40,412 bases of DNA, taken from the NCBI GenBank assembly GCA_024402115.1, contig JAKSJQ010000015.1, forward strand, positions 1-40,412, written 5' to 3'. The notes beneath the pieces were generated by a model. It searched no databases, was not told where the DNA came from, and saw nothing but the letters and a program-made list of their open reading frames with translations. Both the position numbers and the translations under genes were made by a program. The DNA comes from Bacteroidales bacterium (GTDB taxonomy: Bacteria; Bacteroidota; Bacteroidia; Bacteroidales; UBA932). Positions 34,219-40,412 of this stretch are shown here, in pieces. How positions within the stretch are numbered: position 1 is the stretch's first letter; each line of letters starts with the position of its first letter.

Positions 34219-37200
34219 TGAGTATGGAGATTATGAAACATAAGATATTATCATTGTATGTATTCGCTGCAGGCATGCTGCTTGGCGGATGTGCTATCGA
34301 ATCTCCAGAGGCCCCACGTGGTAACAAAGTAACCGTGACTGCCTCAATGAGAAATGATGACACCAAGGTCGCACTGTATCAAGACGACACGTCCCTGAGC
34401 CTTTTCGCGGCATGGGAGTATGAGGACGATTATGTAGTGCCTATCTTGAACAACGGCATGTACAAGAAGGCGCAGAGGACAAAGGTCTACAACATTTCGG
34501 ACGATCGTATGACCGCCTCGTTCAACTATGAACTCGAGGACGACTACTTCATCCCGGACGCTGGATACCAGTTCCTCTGTTTCACGGAAAACTGCAATGC
34601 CATGATAATCGACGATGAGGTCTATTACAATGCGAGTCTCGAGCGAGAGATACTGTCTCGCTACCGTGCCCCGATGTTTGCAGAACGGAATAATGTGAAA
34701 AGTAAAAGCAACATAGGAGTCAACTTCGGCCATTACCTGACGTATGAGATCTTGCACCTGAAGAACACTTCGTCAGAACAGATAACCTTCAGCCTGAATG
34801 GATTTAATTCTCCTGACGGTATCTGGTATAAGACTCAGGGTGCGATTTGCCACAGGACAGGCAAGTTCCTGACTGAGTCGGAGGCTGCAAAGGCCCCAAT
34901 CACAAAGAGTCCGACTTACTACTTCCCTGCCGGATACGACGATGCATTCATCTCGGCATACATTCCTATCCAAGGAATGAAGATAAGCAATGCCACTCTT
35001 GTGGCTGAGATAAATGGGGAAACAGTCACTTCATCCAACACAAAAAGTTCTAACGTAGAGCTTAAGACCGGCCACGCGTACCACATGTATGTGGAATGGG
35101 ACGGAAAGGAACTTAAATTCGTGGACGGATTCAACGATACTTTGCCGGATCCGGATGCAGAATATGTCGACCTCGGTCTTCCGAGCGGTACTCTTTGGGC
35201 TACATGCAACCTCGGTGCAACCAAACCTGAAGAGTATGGTCTGTATTACCAGTGGGGTGACACCCAGGGATATGGTTCGGACACCAATGATGGAAAATAC
35301 TTCGACTGGAGCACTTACAAGTGGTGTGATGGATCAAGATACACACTGACCAAGTACAACACTGACAAATCATATGGTATCGTGGACAACATGGTGACAT
35401 TGATGTCTGATGACGATGCCGCACGCGCTGCTCTAGGTAGCAAATGGCGTATGCCAAGCAATGTTGAATGGGAAGAACTATTGAACAATTGCACTTTAAC
35501 CTGGACAACTGTCAATGGTGTCAATGGTTATAAGCTGCAGTCAAAGGTTCCAGGTTATGCAGATAGCTGGATTTTTCTTCCTGCGGCCGGTGCACGAAGC
35601 CAAGACAACTTGGTGTATGTGGGTGACAATGGATATTATTATTCTTCGTCTATTGCCTTATACTTACCATACGGTATGTCCTTCTTGTTCTTTTCATCAA
35701 GCAGCCTTGGTGCCAATATGGCTGTAAGAAGCAATGGTATGTCAATCCGTCCAGTCTATGCGGAAACTGAGCCATCAACTGTATCTGTAACAACGACGGA
35801 CATTGATTTCGGTGATGTGAAAGTCGGAACGAGTGTGTCAAAAACATTTAAGATTACCAATACAGGATCTAAGGCCACAAATGTAACTATCTCAGAGAGT
35901 TACGGCATTGCGACATCAGACTTTTCCGGAGTAGCCACTCTTGCTGAAGGGGAATCAAAGACCATCACCCTTACATGTTCACCAAATGAAATTGGTTCAT
36001 TTAACGGGGGTATTGATATTATCGCTGGCAACTGGTGCCAGATCACATATAAAGGAAACGCCGTAGAGAGCACTGGCGGTTACAGCTACGAATACGTCGA
36101 CCTAGGCCTGTCTGTGAAATGGGCGACCTGCAACCTCGGTGCGACAAAGCCGGAGGAATACGGCCTGTATTACCAGTGGGGAGATACCCAGGGATATGGT
36201 TCGGACCCTAGCGATGGCAAAGATTTCGGATGGAGTACCTACAAGTGGTGCAATGGATCCTACAATTCATTGACCAAGTACAATACAAACTCTACATATG
36301 GTACGGTTGATAACAAGACGGTCCTGGAGATGGAGGACGATGCGGCAAGAGCTGCCCTCGGCGGCAACTGGCGTATGCCAACAGATGCAGAGTGGACAGA
36401 GTTGAGAGAAAACTGCACTTGGACTTGGACAATCAATTATAATGGTACAGGCGTAGCAGGAAGGATAGTGACTTCTAACAAGACAGGTTACACGAATAAA
36501 TCCATTTTCCTGCCCGCGGCGGGCTATCGCAGCCTCTACGGCCTCAGCCGTGCCCGCTCGTACGGCTACTATTGGTCCTCGTCGATCGATACGGATTGCC
36601 CGGTCTACGCGTGGGACGTACTCTTCTATTTAGAAAATGTCGGCAGGGTCTACGACAACCGTTGCAGCGGGCAGTCTGTTCGTCCCGTCTATACAGAAAC
36701 AGAAGCCACTCCGTCTATATCCGTGACCCCGACCGACCTCGACTTCGGAACCGTCAAAGTGGGATCGAGTGCTACGGCGTCGTTCACGGTTACCAATACA
36801 GGCTCTGCCGTGGCTAACGTATCGATATCGGCGCCATCCGCTCCTGTGACAAGTGACATCTCAGGAAACATCACACTCAATGCAGGTGCTTCGAAGACTG
36901 TCACTCTCACATACTCACCTAAGGAGAAGGGCTCTGTTGGAGGTAGCATTTCAGTTGTCAGTGGAGGAAATACCACAAATGTCAGGTATAGTGGAAATGC
37001 TGAAGAGAGCACTGGTGGTTACAGCTATGAGTACGTAGACCTCGGACTCTCAGTAAAGTGGGCGACCTGCAATCTCGGCGCGACGACGCCTGAGGAATAT
37101 GGTCTGTATTACCATTGGGGCGACACCCAGGGCTATGGTTCAGACACAAGCGACGGTAAGTATTTCGATTGGCGGGATGATGCTGGCAACGTCACCTACA

Positions 37201-37655
37201 AGTGGTGCAACGGTTCGTACGATTCATTGACCAAGTACAATACCAATTCATCATATGGTACGGTTGACAACAAGATGGTCCTGGATATGGAGGACGATGC
37301 GGCAAGAGCTGCCCTCGGCGGCAACTGGCGTATGCCAACAGATGCAGAGTGGACAGAGTTGAGAGAAAACTGCACTTGGACTTGGACAATCAATTATAAT
37401 GGTACAGGCGTAGCAGGAAGGATAGTGACTTCTAACAAGACAGGTTACACGGATAAATCCATTTTCCTGCCCGCGGCGGGCTTTCGCCACTACGACAACC
37501 TCTACTATGCCGGCTCGTACGGCGCCTACTGGTCCTCATCGCTCTATACGGGCGGCCCGTACAGCGCGTGGGACGTATTCTTCTATTCAGACGAAGTCTA
37601 CGGGGACTTAGCCGACCGTCCCCACGGGCCATCTGTTCGTCCCGTTTTAGAATAA
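34218..37655 (+). CDS. FISUMP-domain surface lipoprotein with two hypervariable regions (candidate DGR target)
   Basis: A 1145-residue lipoprotein with lipobox LLGGC (Cys25). A start at residue 6 (34233) is also possible; 34218 is kept for the TAATG overlap. Layout: fimbrillin-like N-terminal region, about 30-300; FISUMP domain 1, about 314-515; ASH/DUF1573-like Ig domain, about 520-615 (DIDFGDVKVGTSVSKTFKIT); FISUMP 2, about 624-828; second Ig domain, about 832-931; FISUMP 3, about 937-1145, ending at the C-terminus. Each FISUMP domain runs from YVDLGL...WATCNLGAT through WRMP to a terminal RPV. FISUMP domains share the C-type-lectin/FGE-like fold used by retroelement-diversified proteins. 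Domains 2 and 3 are nearly identical at DNA level until residues 770 and 1089, then differ sharply but without gaps. Domain 1 is diverged throughout. The DGR interpretation is inference; domain calls are fairly sure. Confidence 0.88.
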   Translation: MSMEIMKHKILSLYVFAAGMLLGGCAIESPEAPRGNKVTVTASMRNDDTKVALYQDDTSLSLFAAWEYEDDYVVPILNNGMYKKAQRTKVYNISDDRMTASFNYELEDDYFIPDAGYQFLCFTENCNAMIIDDEVYYNASLEREILSRYRAPMFAERNNVKSKSNIGVNFGHYLTYEILHLKNTSSEQITFSLNGFNSPDGIWYKTQGAICHRTGKFLTESEAAKAPITKSPTYYFPAGYDDAFISAYIPIQGMKISNATLVAEINGETVTSSNTKSSNVELKTGHAYHMYVEWDGKELKFVDGFNDTLPDPDAEYVDLGLPSGTLWATCNLGATKPEEYGLYYQWGDTQGYGSDTNDGKYFDWSTYKWCDGSRYTLTKYNTDKSYGIVDNMVTLMSDDDAARAALGSKWRMPSNVEWEELLNNCTLTWTTVNGVNGYKLQSKVPGYADSWIFLPAAGARSQDNLVYVGDNGYYYSSSIALYLPYGMSFLFFSSSSLGANMAVRSNGMSIRPVYAETEPSTVSVTTTDIDFGDVKVGTSVSKTFKITNTGSKATNVTISESYGIATSDFSGVATLAEGESKTITLTCSPNEIGSFNGGIDIIAGNWCQITYKGNAVESTGGYSYEYVDLGLSVKWATCNLGATKPEEYGLYYQWGDTQGYGSDPSDGKDFGWSTYKWCNGSYNSLTKYNTNSTYGTVDNKTVLEMEDDAARAALGGNWRMPTDAEWTELRENCTWTWTINYNGTGVAGRIVTSNKTGYTNKSIFLPAAGYRSLYGLSRARSYGYYWSSSIDTDCPVYAWDVLFYLENVGRVYDNRCSGQSVRPVYTETEATPSISVTPTDLDFGTVKVGSSATASFTVTNTGSAVANVSISAPSAPVTSDISGNITLNAGASKTVTLTYSPKEKGSVGGSISVVSGGNTTNVRYSGNAEESTGGYSYEYVDLGLSVKWATCNLGATTPEEYGLYYHWGDTQGYGSDTSDGKYFDWRDDAGNVTYKWCNGSYDSLTKYNTNSSYGTVDNKMVLDMEDDAARAALGGNWRMPTDAEWTELRENCTWTWTINYNGTGVAGRIVTSNKTGYTDKSIFLPAAGFRHYDNLYYAGSYGAYWSSSLYTGGPYSAWDVFFYSDEVYGDLADRPHGPSVRPVLE
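36330..36524 (+). repeat. Conserved repeat block, copy 1 (FISUMP domain 2)
   Basis: This 195-bp block matches 37287-37481 at an offset of 957 bp with a single difference, A36495 versus G37452 (Asn to Asp). It ends at the Gly codon just before the variable region. Near-identity implies recent duplication or gene conversion. Confidence 0.95.
36525..36690 (+). other. Candidate DGR variable region 1 (VR1)
   Basis: Compared with 37482-37647 (offset 957, no gaps), about 45 of the first 156 columns differ, most at codon positions 1 and 2. In 18 changed codons both copies keep C at position 3 (for example AGC/CAC, GGC/AAC, GTC/TAC, TGC/CCC), as expected if the template has AAC codons. Invariant islands such as TCG TAC GGC, GCG TGG GAC GTA and TCT GTT CGT CCC separate them. 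About 30 of the differing columns carry A in one copy. This copy is internal to the protein, which is unusual. Confidence 0.75.
37287..37481 (+). repeat. Conserved repeat block, copy 2 (FISUMP domain 3)
   Basis: Partner of 36330-36524. Upstream of it domain 3 carries a short insertion (DDAGNV) relative to domain 2 and more ordinary divergence, so the near-identity is confined to this block. Confidence 0.95.
37482..37646 (+). other. Candidate DGR variable region 2 (VR2), C-terminal
   Basis: Partner of 36525-36690. It ends three codons before the stop of the gene, the usual position of a DGR variable region at the 3' end of its target. Residues at the varying NNC codons are mainly Tyr, Asp, Asn, His, Gly and Ser, typical products of AAC mutagenesis. 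Both copies end in the shared TCTGTTCGTCCCGT, which could be part of the initiation-of-mutagenic-homology site. Confidence 0.75.
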
Positions 37656-37731
37656 TAGCAATAGCATATTTTGCAGGGCACGGCGATAGCCAAACCCTGC
37701 GAAACCTTTTGGCTTGGCCGAAAATGAAGAT

Positions 37732-37760
37732 GACCCTGGAAGTACAATCTTTCCAGGGTC
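37732..37760 (+). terminator. Hairpin downstream of the FISUMP gene, possible terminator
   Basis: A perfect 10-bp stem GACCCTGGAA/TTCCAGGGTC with a 9-base loop, 77 bp past the stop. The tract after it (TCTTAGCTTATT) is only moderately T-rich, so termination is likely but not certain. Confidence 0.55.
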
Positions 37761-37820
37761 TCTTAGCTTATTATCTTCGTGGTATGCTTCCAAACTAAGG
37801 AGTATCCTGCAGCGTCTTCC

Positions 37821-37931
37821 TCCTATCTTGTGGCGTTATCCCGCAAAACATCCCTAGATGGAAAGGTTTTCTGGTCTTTTCCCGATTTTGTCTCCTATCT
37901 CGTGGCATTTTCCCGCAAAACATCCCTAGAT
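37821..37931. repeat. Two direct repeats of 39 bp, 72 bp apart
   Basis: 37821-37859 and 37893-37931 match at 36 of 39 positions (TCCTATCT, GTGGC, TCCCGCAAAACATCCCTAGAT). A degenerate partial third copy (TCCTACTCTATTCCGTGGCA) lies near 38063-38083. A frame across them (37779-38090) repeats SYLVA-SRKTSLD, but it looks non-coding. Confidence 0.8.
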
Positions 37932-37940
37932 AGGTTCCGT

Positions 37941-38032
37941 CCGGCGCGGGAAGCGGGCAAAATGCATTTGCCCGGACCAGGGTCGGCGGAGCGGAGCGAA
38001 GCCGATCTGCATTTTGCCGCTCCCGCTGCCGG
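37941..38032. repeat. GC-rich inverted-repeat element with alternative folds
   Basis: Outer arms 37941-37966 and 38008-38032 pair over about 24 positions with small bulges, including AAAATGCA with TGCATTTT. The 41-base centre contains a TCGGC/GCCGA stem. The left arm can instead fold locally: CGGGCAAA (37954-37961) with TTTGCCCG (37967-37974) around a five-base loop. The two folds exclude each other. No protein is indicated. It could be a dispersed palindromic repeat or an RNA element. Confidence 0.6.
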
Positions 38033-38244
38033 AATGGAGCAGCTCCGGCGGCGGTGCCTTTTCCTCCTACTCTATTCCGTGGCAGTTTAATGTCTGAATC
38101 ACAATGATTTATGAGAAAACGGGTAGTGCAAAAAAGCCCGCCCCATATAGCTTAAAGAATTGAGAGTTATCGTTTTATGCGCCACGAAGATAATCGCGAA
38201 CAAGGTAATACGAACAAGGAAAGGCCCACAAGCAGTACACAACG

Positions 38245-38274
38245 AAAAAAGCCGGCCCGGTGGGGTCGGCTTTT
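38245..38274 (-). terminator. Intrinsic terminator downstream of the yicC-like gene
   Basis: A 12-bp stem with one G-T pair (38247-38258 with 38263-38274) and four-base loop, followed on the minus strand by a run of six T. About 60 bp past the stop at 38336. The remaining DNA between 38091 and 38244 shows no gene. Confidence 0.85.
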
Positions 38275-38335
38275 CGGTATAATGTTCGGATGATTATCGG
38301 ACGATGATCTCCTCTCAAAACATATGCTCGAAAGC

Positions 38336-39223
38336 CTAGAGGATGTTGAGTGACTGCTCCTTTATCTTTTCGAGCTCGTCCTTCATCGAAGTGACATGCT
38401 TCTGGATCTCGGTGTGGTTTGCCTTTGAACCGGTGGTGTTGATCTCGCGGCCCATTTCCTGGGCGATGAAGCCGAGCTTCTTGCCAGGGAGCGGATCGTT
38501 GTTGAGGGTTTCGAGATAATATGCACAATGCTGACGAAGACGTACGCGTTCCTCGTTGATATCGAGTTTCTCGAGGTAGAAGATCATTTCCTGCTCCAGC
38601 CTCTGCTGGTCTGGCTGAAGCTTGAGCTCGTCGAAGCGGGCGAGTATTCTCTCCCTTACAGCGTCGGTGCGCTCCTTCTCGTATTTCTCGATCTCACGTG
38701 AAGAGGCGAGTATGCTCTCGACCTTGGCGGTGACGTCCGCCATGAGTATCTTTCCTTCCTTCTCGCGGAAGTCGTTGATTGCTGCGAGGGCCTCGTCGAT
38801 AGCCTTCTCGACAACGGGCCAGTTCTCTTCGGTCACGATGTCCTGCTTCCTTGAATCGATTACGTCAGGCATCCTGAGGATGGTCTCGATCACGTTCCCG
38901 GTGTCGCTGATGCCTACGTTAGGCTTGCCCATAGCTGCTGCGAGCTCCTTGATCTGGGAGAAGTACTCGAGTGCGAGCTCCTGGTTGATCTTCTTTGCGT
39001 TCTCTGCGACGTTAGCCTCCCATGAGACGAACATGTCGATGGTGCCGCGCTGGAGCGAGTCTGCGATCTTCTTGCGGATTGCAAGCTCCTTGTCCTTCGG
39101 GATGAGGGAAGACTTGATGTTGATGTCGGCATTCTTGCCGTTGAGGGAACGGAACTCGATGGTTATCTTGCCGTTCTCGAGGATGGCTTCGGCCTTGCCG
39201 TAGCCTGTCATGGATTTTGCCAT
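38336..39223 (-). CDS. YicC/YloC family endoribonuclease
   Basis: A 295-residue cytosolic protein starting MAKSMTGYGKAEA, the unmistakable N-terminus of the YicC family. Other family segments are EFRSLNGKNADINIKSS (about residues 24-40), the helical centre (about 90-200) and the C-terminal KKLGFIAQEMGREINTTGSKAN (about 248-269), which holds the conserved acidic and basic residues. It ends in a DUF1732-type KDELEKIKEQSLNIL. YicC proteins are described as RNases that affect small RNA turnover. It stands alone, with its own promoter box and terminator, and is divergent from glnS. Confidence 0.94.
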   Translation of the reverse strand: MAKSMTGYGKAEAILENGKITIEFRSLNGKNADINIKSSLIPKDKELAIRKKIADSLQRGTIDMFVSWEANVAENAKKINQELALEYFSQIKELAAAMGKPNVGISDTGNVIETILRMPDVIDSRKQDIVTEENWPVVEKAIDEALAAINDFREKEGKILMADVTAKVESILASSREIEKYEKERTDAVRERILARFDELKLQPDQQRLEQEMIFYLEKLDINEERVRLRQHCAYYLETLNNDPLPGKKLGFIAQEMGREINTTGSKANHTEIQKHVTSMKDELEKIKEQSLNIL

Positions 39224-39298
39224 AGCCTTTGCAGTCTTAAAATATCAGCAGGCGACCCTCATTGCCTTGAATCTGTGCGTTTTGTCGCCTTTCCGATG

Positions 39299-39306
39299 CA
39301 AAAATA
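39299..39306 (-). promoter_or_regulatory. Promoter -7 box for the yicC-like gene
   Basis: Minus strand TATTTTTG, an exact TAnnTTTG element, giving a leader of about 70 nt. No ideal -33 TTTG is seen. Confidence 0.5.
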
Positions 39307-39319
39307 ACAATAATATTCG

Positions 39320-39327
39320 TACATTTG
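39320..39327 (+). promoter_or_regulatory. Promoter -7 box for glnS
   Basis: TACATTTG, an exact TAnnTTTG element, 26 bp before the glnS ATG. A second near-match (TATACTTTG, one base too long) sits at 39338-39346, closer to the start. Confidence 0.5.
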
Positions 39328-39353
39328 CTTGATTATATATACTTTGACCGATT

Positions 39354-40412
39354 ATGGAAGAATTGAATACCCAGACAGAAGAAACCAGGAAGCTTAATTT
39401 CCTTGAGGAAATCATTGAGGAAGACCTTGCCAGCGGCAAGTACGAGTCTATTCTTACCCGTTTCCCACCAGAGCCTAACGGCTATCTCCATCTGGGACAC
39501 GCGAAGAGCCTTTGCATCAACTTCGGCCTCGCACAGAAATACAATGGAAAGACCAATCTCCGTTACGACGATACCAACCCGACCAAGGAGGATACCGAGT
39601 ATGTAGATGCCATCAAGGAGGACATCAAGTGGCTCGGCTTCCAGTGGGAGAAGGAATGCTACGCATCTGACTATTTCGAGCAGCTCTACCAGTGGGCAGA
39701 GCAGATGATCATGAACGGCCAGGCATACGTTGATGACCAGAACCAGGAAGAGATGCGTGAGAACCGCGGTACCGTGGAGACTCCGGGCAAGAACAGCCCA
39801 TATCGCGACCGTACTCCGGAGGAGAACCTCAAGCTCTTCCGTGAGATGCGCGAAGGAAAGTACGCTGACGGCGAGAAGGTGCTCCGCGCAAAGATCGACA
39901 TGGCACATCCGAACATGATGTTCCGCGATCCTATCCTCTACCGTATCAAGCATGCACATCATCACCGCACAGGTGACAAGTGGTGCATCTATCCGATGTA
40001 CGACTATACCCATGGACAGTGCGACTCTATCGAGAACATCACCCATTCGATCTGTACTCTCGAGTTCGACGTTCACCGTCCTCTCTATGACTGGTTCATC
40101 CAGACCCTCGGCATTTTCCCAAGCCACCAGTACGAGTTCGCCCGTCTGAACCTTACCTACACCCTCATGAGCAAGAGAAAGCTTCTCGAGCTCGTGCAGA
40201 AGGGTCTCGTAGCAGGATGGGACGATCCTCGTATGCCTACTCTCTGCGGTGTGCGCCGTCGCGGCTACAGCCCACAGGCGCTCAAGATGTTCTGCGAGAA
40301 GATCGGTGTCTCCAAGCGCGACCAGCTTATGGACATCCAGCTCCTCGAATGGTGCGTACGCCAGGACCTGAACGCCCGCTCGAACCGCTATATGGTGGTT
40401 TCCGACGACCCG
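39354..40412 (+). CDS. glnS: Glutaminyl-tRNA synthetase (partial, C-terminus off right edge)
   Basis: Charges tRNA-Gln with glutamine. The visible 353 codons start [20 protein letters not shown]. They contain the class I HIGH motif as [15 protein letters not shown] (about residues 38-52), [12 protein letters not shown] (about 68-79), [23 protein letters not shown] (about 222-244) and the KMSKS-equivalent LMSKRK (about 270-275). [20 protein letters not shown] follows. The LMSKRK form and the [14 protein letters not shown] segment distinguish GlnRS from bacterial GltX. The anticodon-binding beta-barrels (about 200 further residues) lie outside the window. With a GlnRS the organism need not depend on GatCAB for Gln-tRNA. 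Confidence 0.96.
   Translation, partial: MEELNTQTEETRKLNFLEEIIEEDLASGKYESILTRFPPEPNGYLHLGHAKSLCINFGLAQKYNGKTNLRYDDTNPTKEDTEYVDAIKEDIKWLGFQWEKECYASDYFEQLYQWAEQMIMNGQAYVDDQNQEEMRENRGTVETPGKNSPYRDRTPEENLKLFREMREGKYADGEKVLRAKIDMAHPNMMFRDPILYRIKHAHHHRTGDKWCIYPMYDYTHGQCDSIENITHSICTLEFDVHRPLYDWFIQTLGIFPSHQYEFARLNLTYTLMSKRKLLELVQKGLVAGWDDPRMPTLCGVRRRGYSPQALKMFCEKIGVSKRDQLMDIQLLEWCVRQDLNARSNRYMVVSDDP

Noticed and set aside
37779..38090. 103-codon frame with repeated SYLVA-SRKTSLD
   Set aside because: It is produced by the 39-bp direct repeats and the palindromic element; no start signal, domain or sensible composition. Treated as non-coding repeat DNA.
37656..38335. DGR template repeat or accessory gene directly downstream of the FISUMP gene
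   Set aside because: None of the shared variable-region words (for example GCGTGGGACGTA) recurs there and no Avd or RT frame is present.

Overview
The window looks like a chromosome segment from a gut-type Bacteroidales bacterium (phylum Bacteroidota); I cannot name the genus from sequence alone. The evidence is a set of phylum-typical features: promoters of the form TTTG-N19..21-TAnnTTTG, a V-type ATPase operon containing a DUF2764 gene, a type III glutamine synthetase, many SPII-type lipoproteins, a membrane-anchored AraC regulator, DUF4301 and FISUMP domains. Gene density is high and most genes have typical housekeeping codon use.

Layout. 1-2762 (minus): start of a V-ATPase operon (E, DUF2764, A; A runs off the left edge). 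2907-7120 (minus): metH-metF, the methyl-folate/methionine branch. 7225-8640 (minus): YebC family protein and a TPR membrane protein, divergent from recF-DUF721 (8740-10163, plus). 10212-12398 (plus): glutamine synthetase III. 12454-18292 (minus): tight five-gene run lysA-ffh-pdxB-DUF4301-lipoprotein. 18395-19573 (plus): membrane AraC regulator. 19580-22206 (minus): lipoprotein, then an ABC ATPase-permease-GntR(YtrA-like) cassette, preceded by a 21-codon hydrophobic ORF and a palindromic operator. 22320-23009 (plus): polysaccharide deacetylase lipoprotein. 23033-27264 (plus): coupled run HsdR_N protein-cca-xer-hpf-holA. 27325-31237 (plus): NatAB-like ABC exporter and a 5'-nucleotidase split over two genes in C-then-N order. 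31238-38335: AT-richer accessory island with two large coupled surface lipoproteins and structured non-coding DNA. 38336-39223 (minus): YicC-type RNase. 39354-end (plus): glnS, cut by the right edge.

The most interesting part is the 1145-residue lipoprotein at 34218-37655. It has three FISUMP (C-type-lectin-like) domains. Domains 2 and 3 share a 195-bp block with a single difference. That block runs straight into a gap-free stretch of about 156 bp with about 45 differences, mostly at codon positions 1 and 2 of NNC codons. This is the pattern left by adenine-directed mutagenesis in diversity-generating retroelements (DGRs). No reverse transcriptase or template repeat is visible in the window, so this would be a remote (trans) target with two variable regions in one protein.

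Other points for follow-up are a YtrA-like operator matching the in-operon GntR regulator, a LysA lacking its usual active-site Cys, a MetH with a shortened activation domain, near-leaderless recF and HsdR_N genes, and a GC-rich element with two mutually exclusive folds at 37941-38032.
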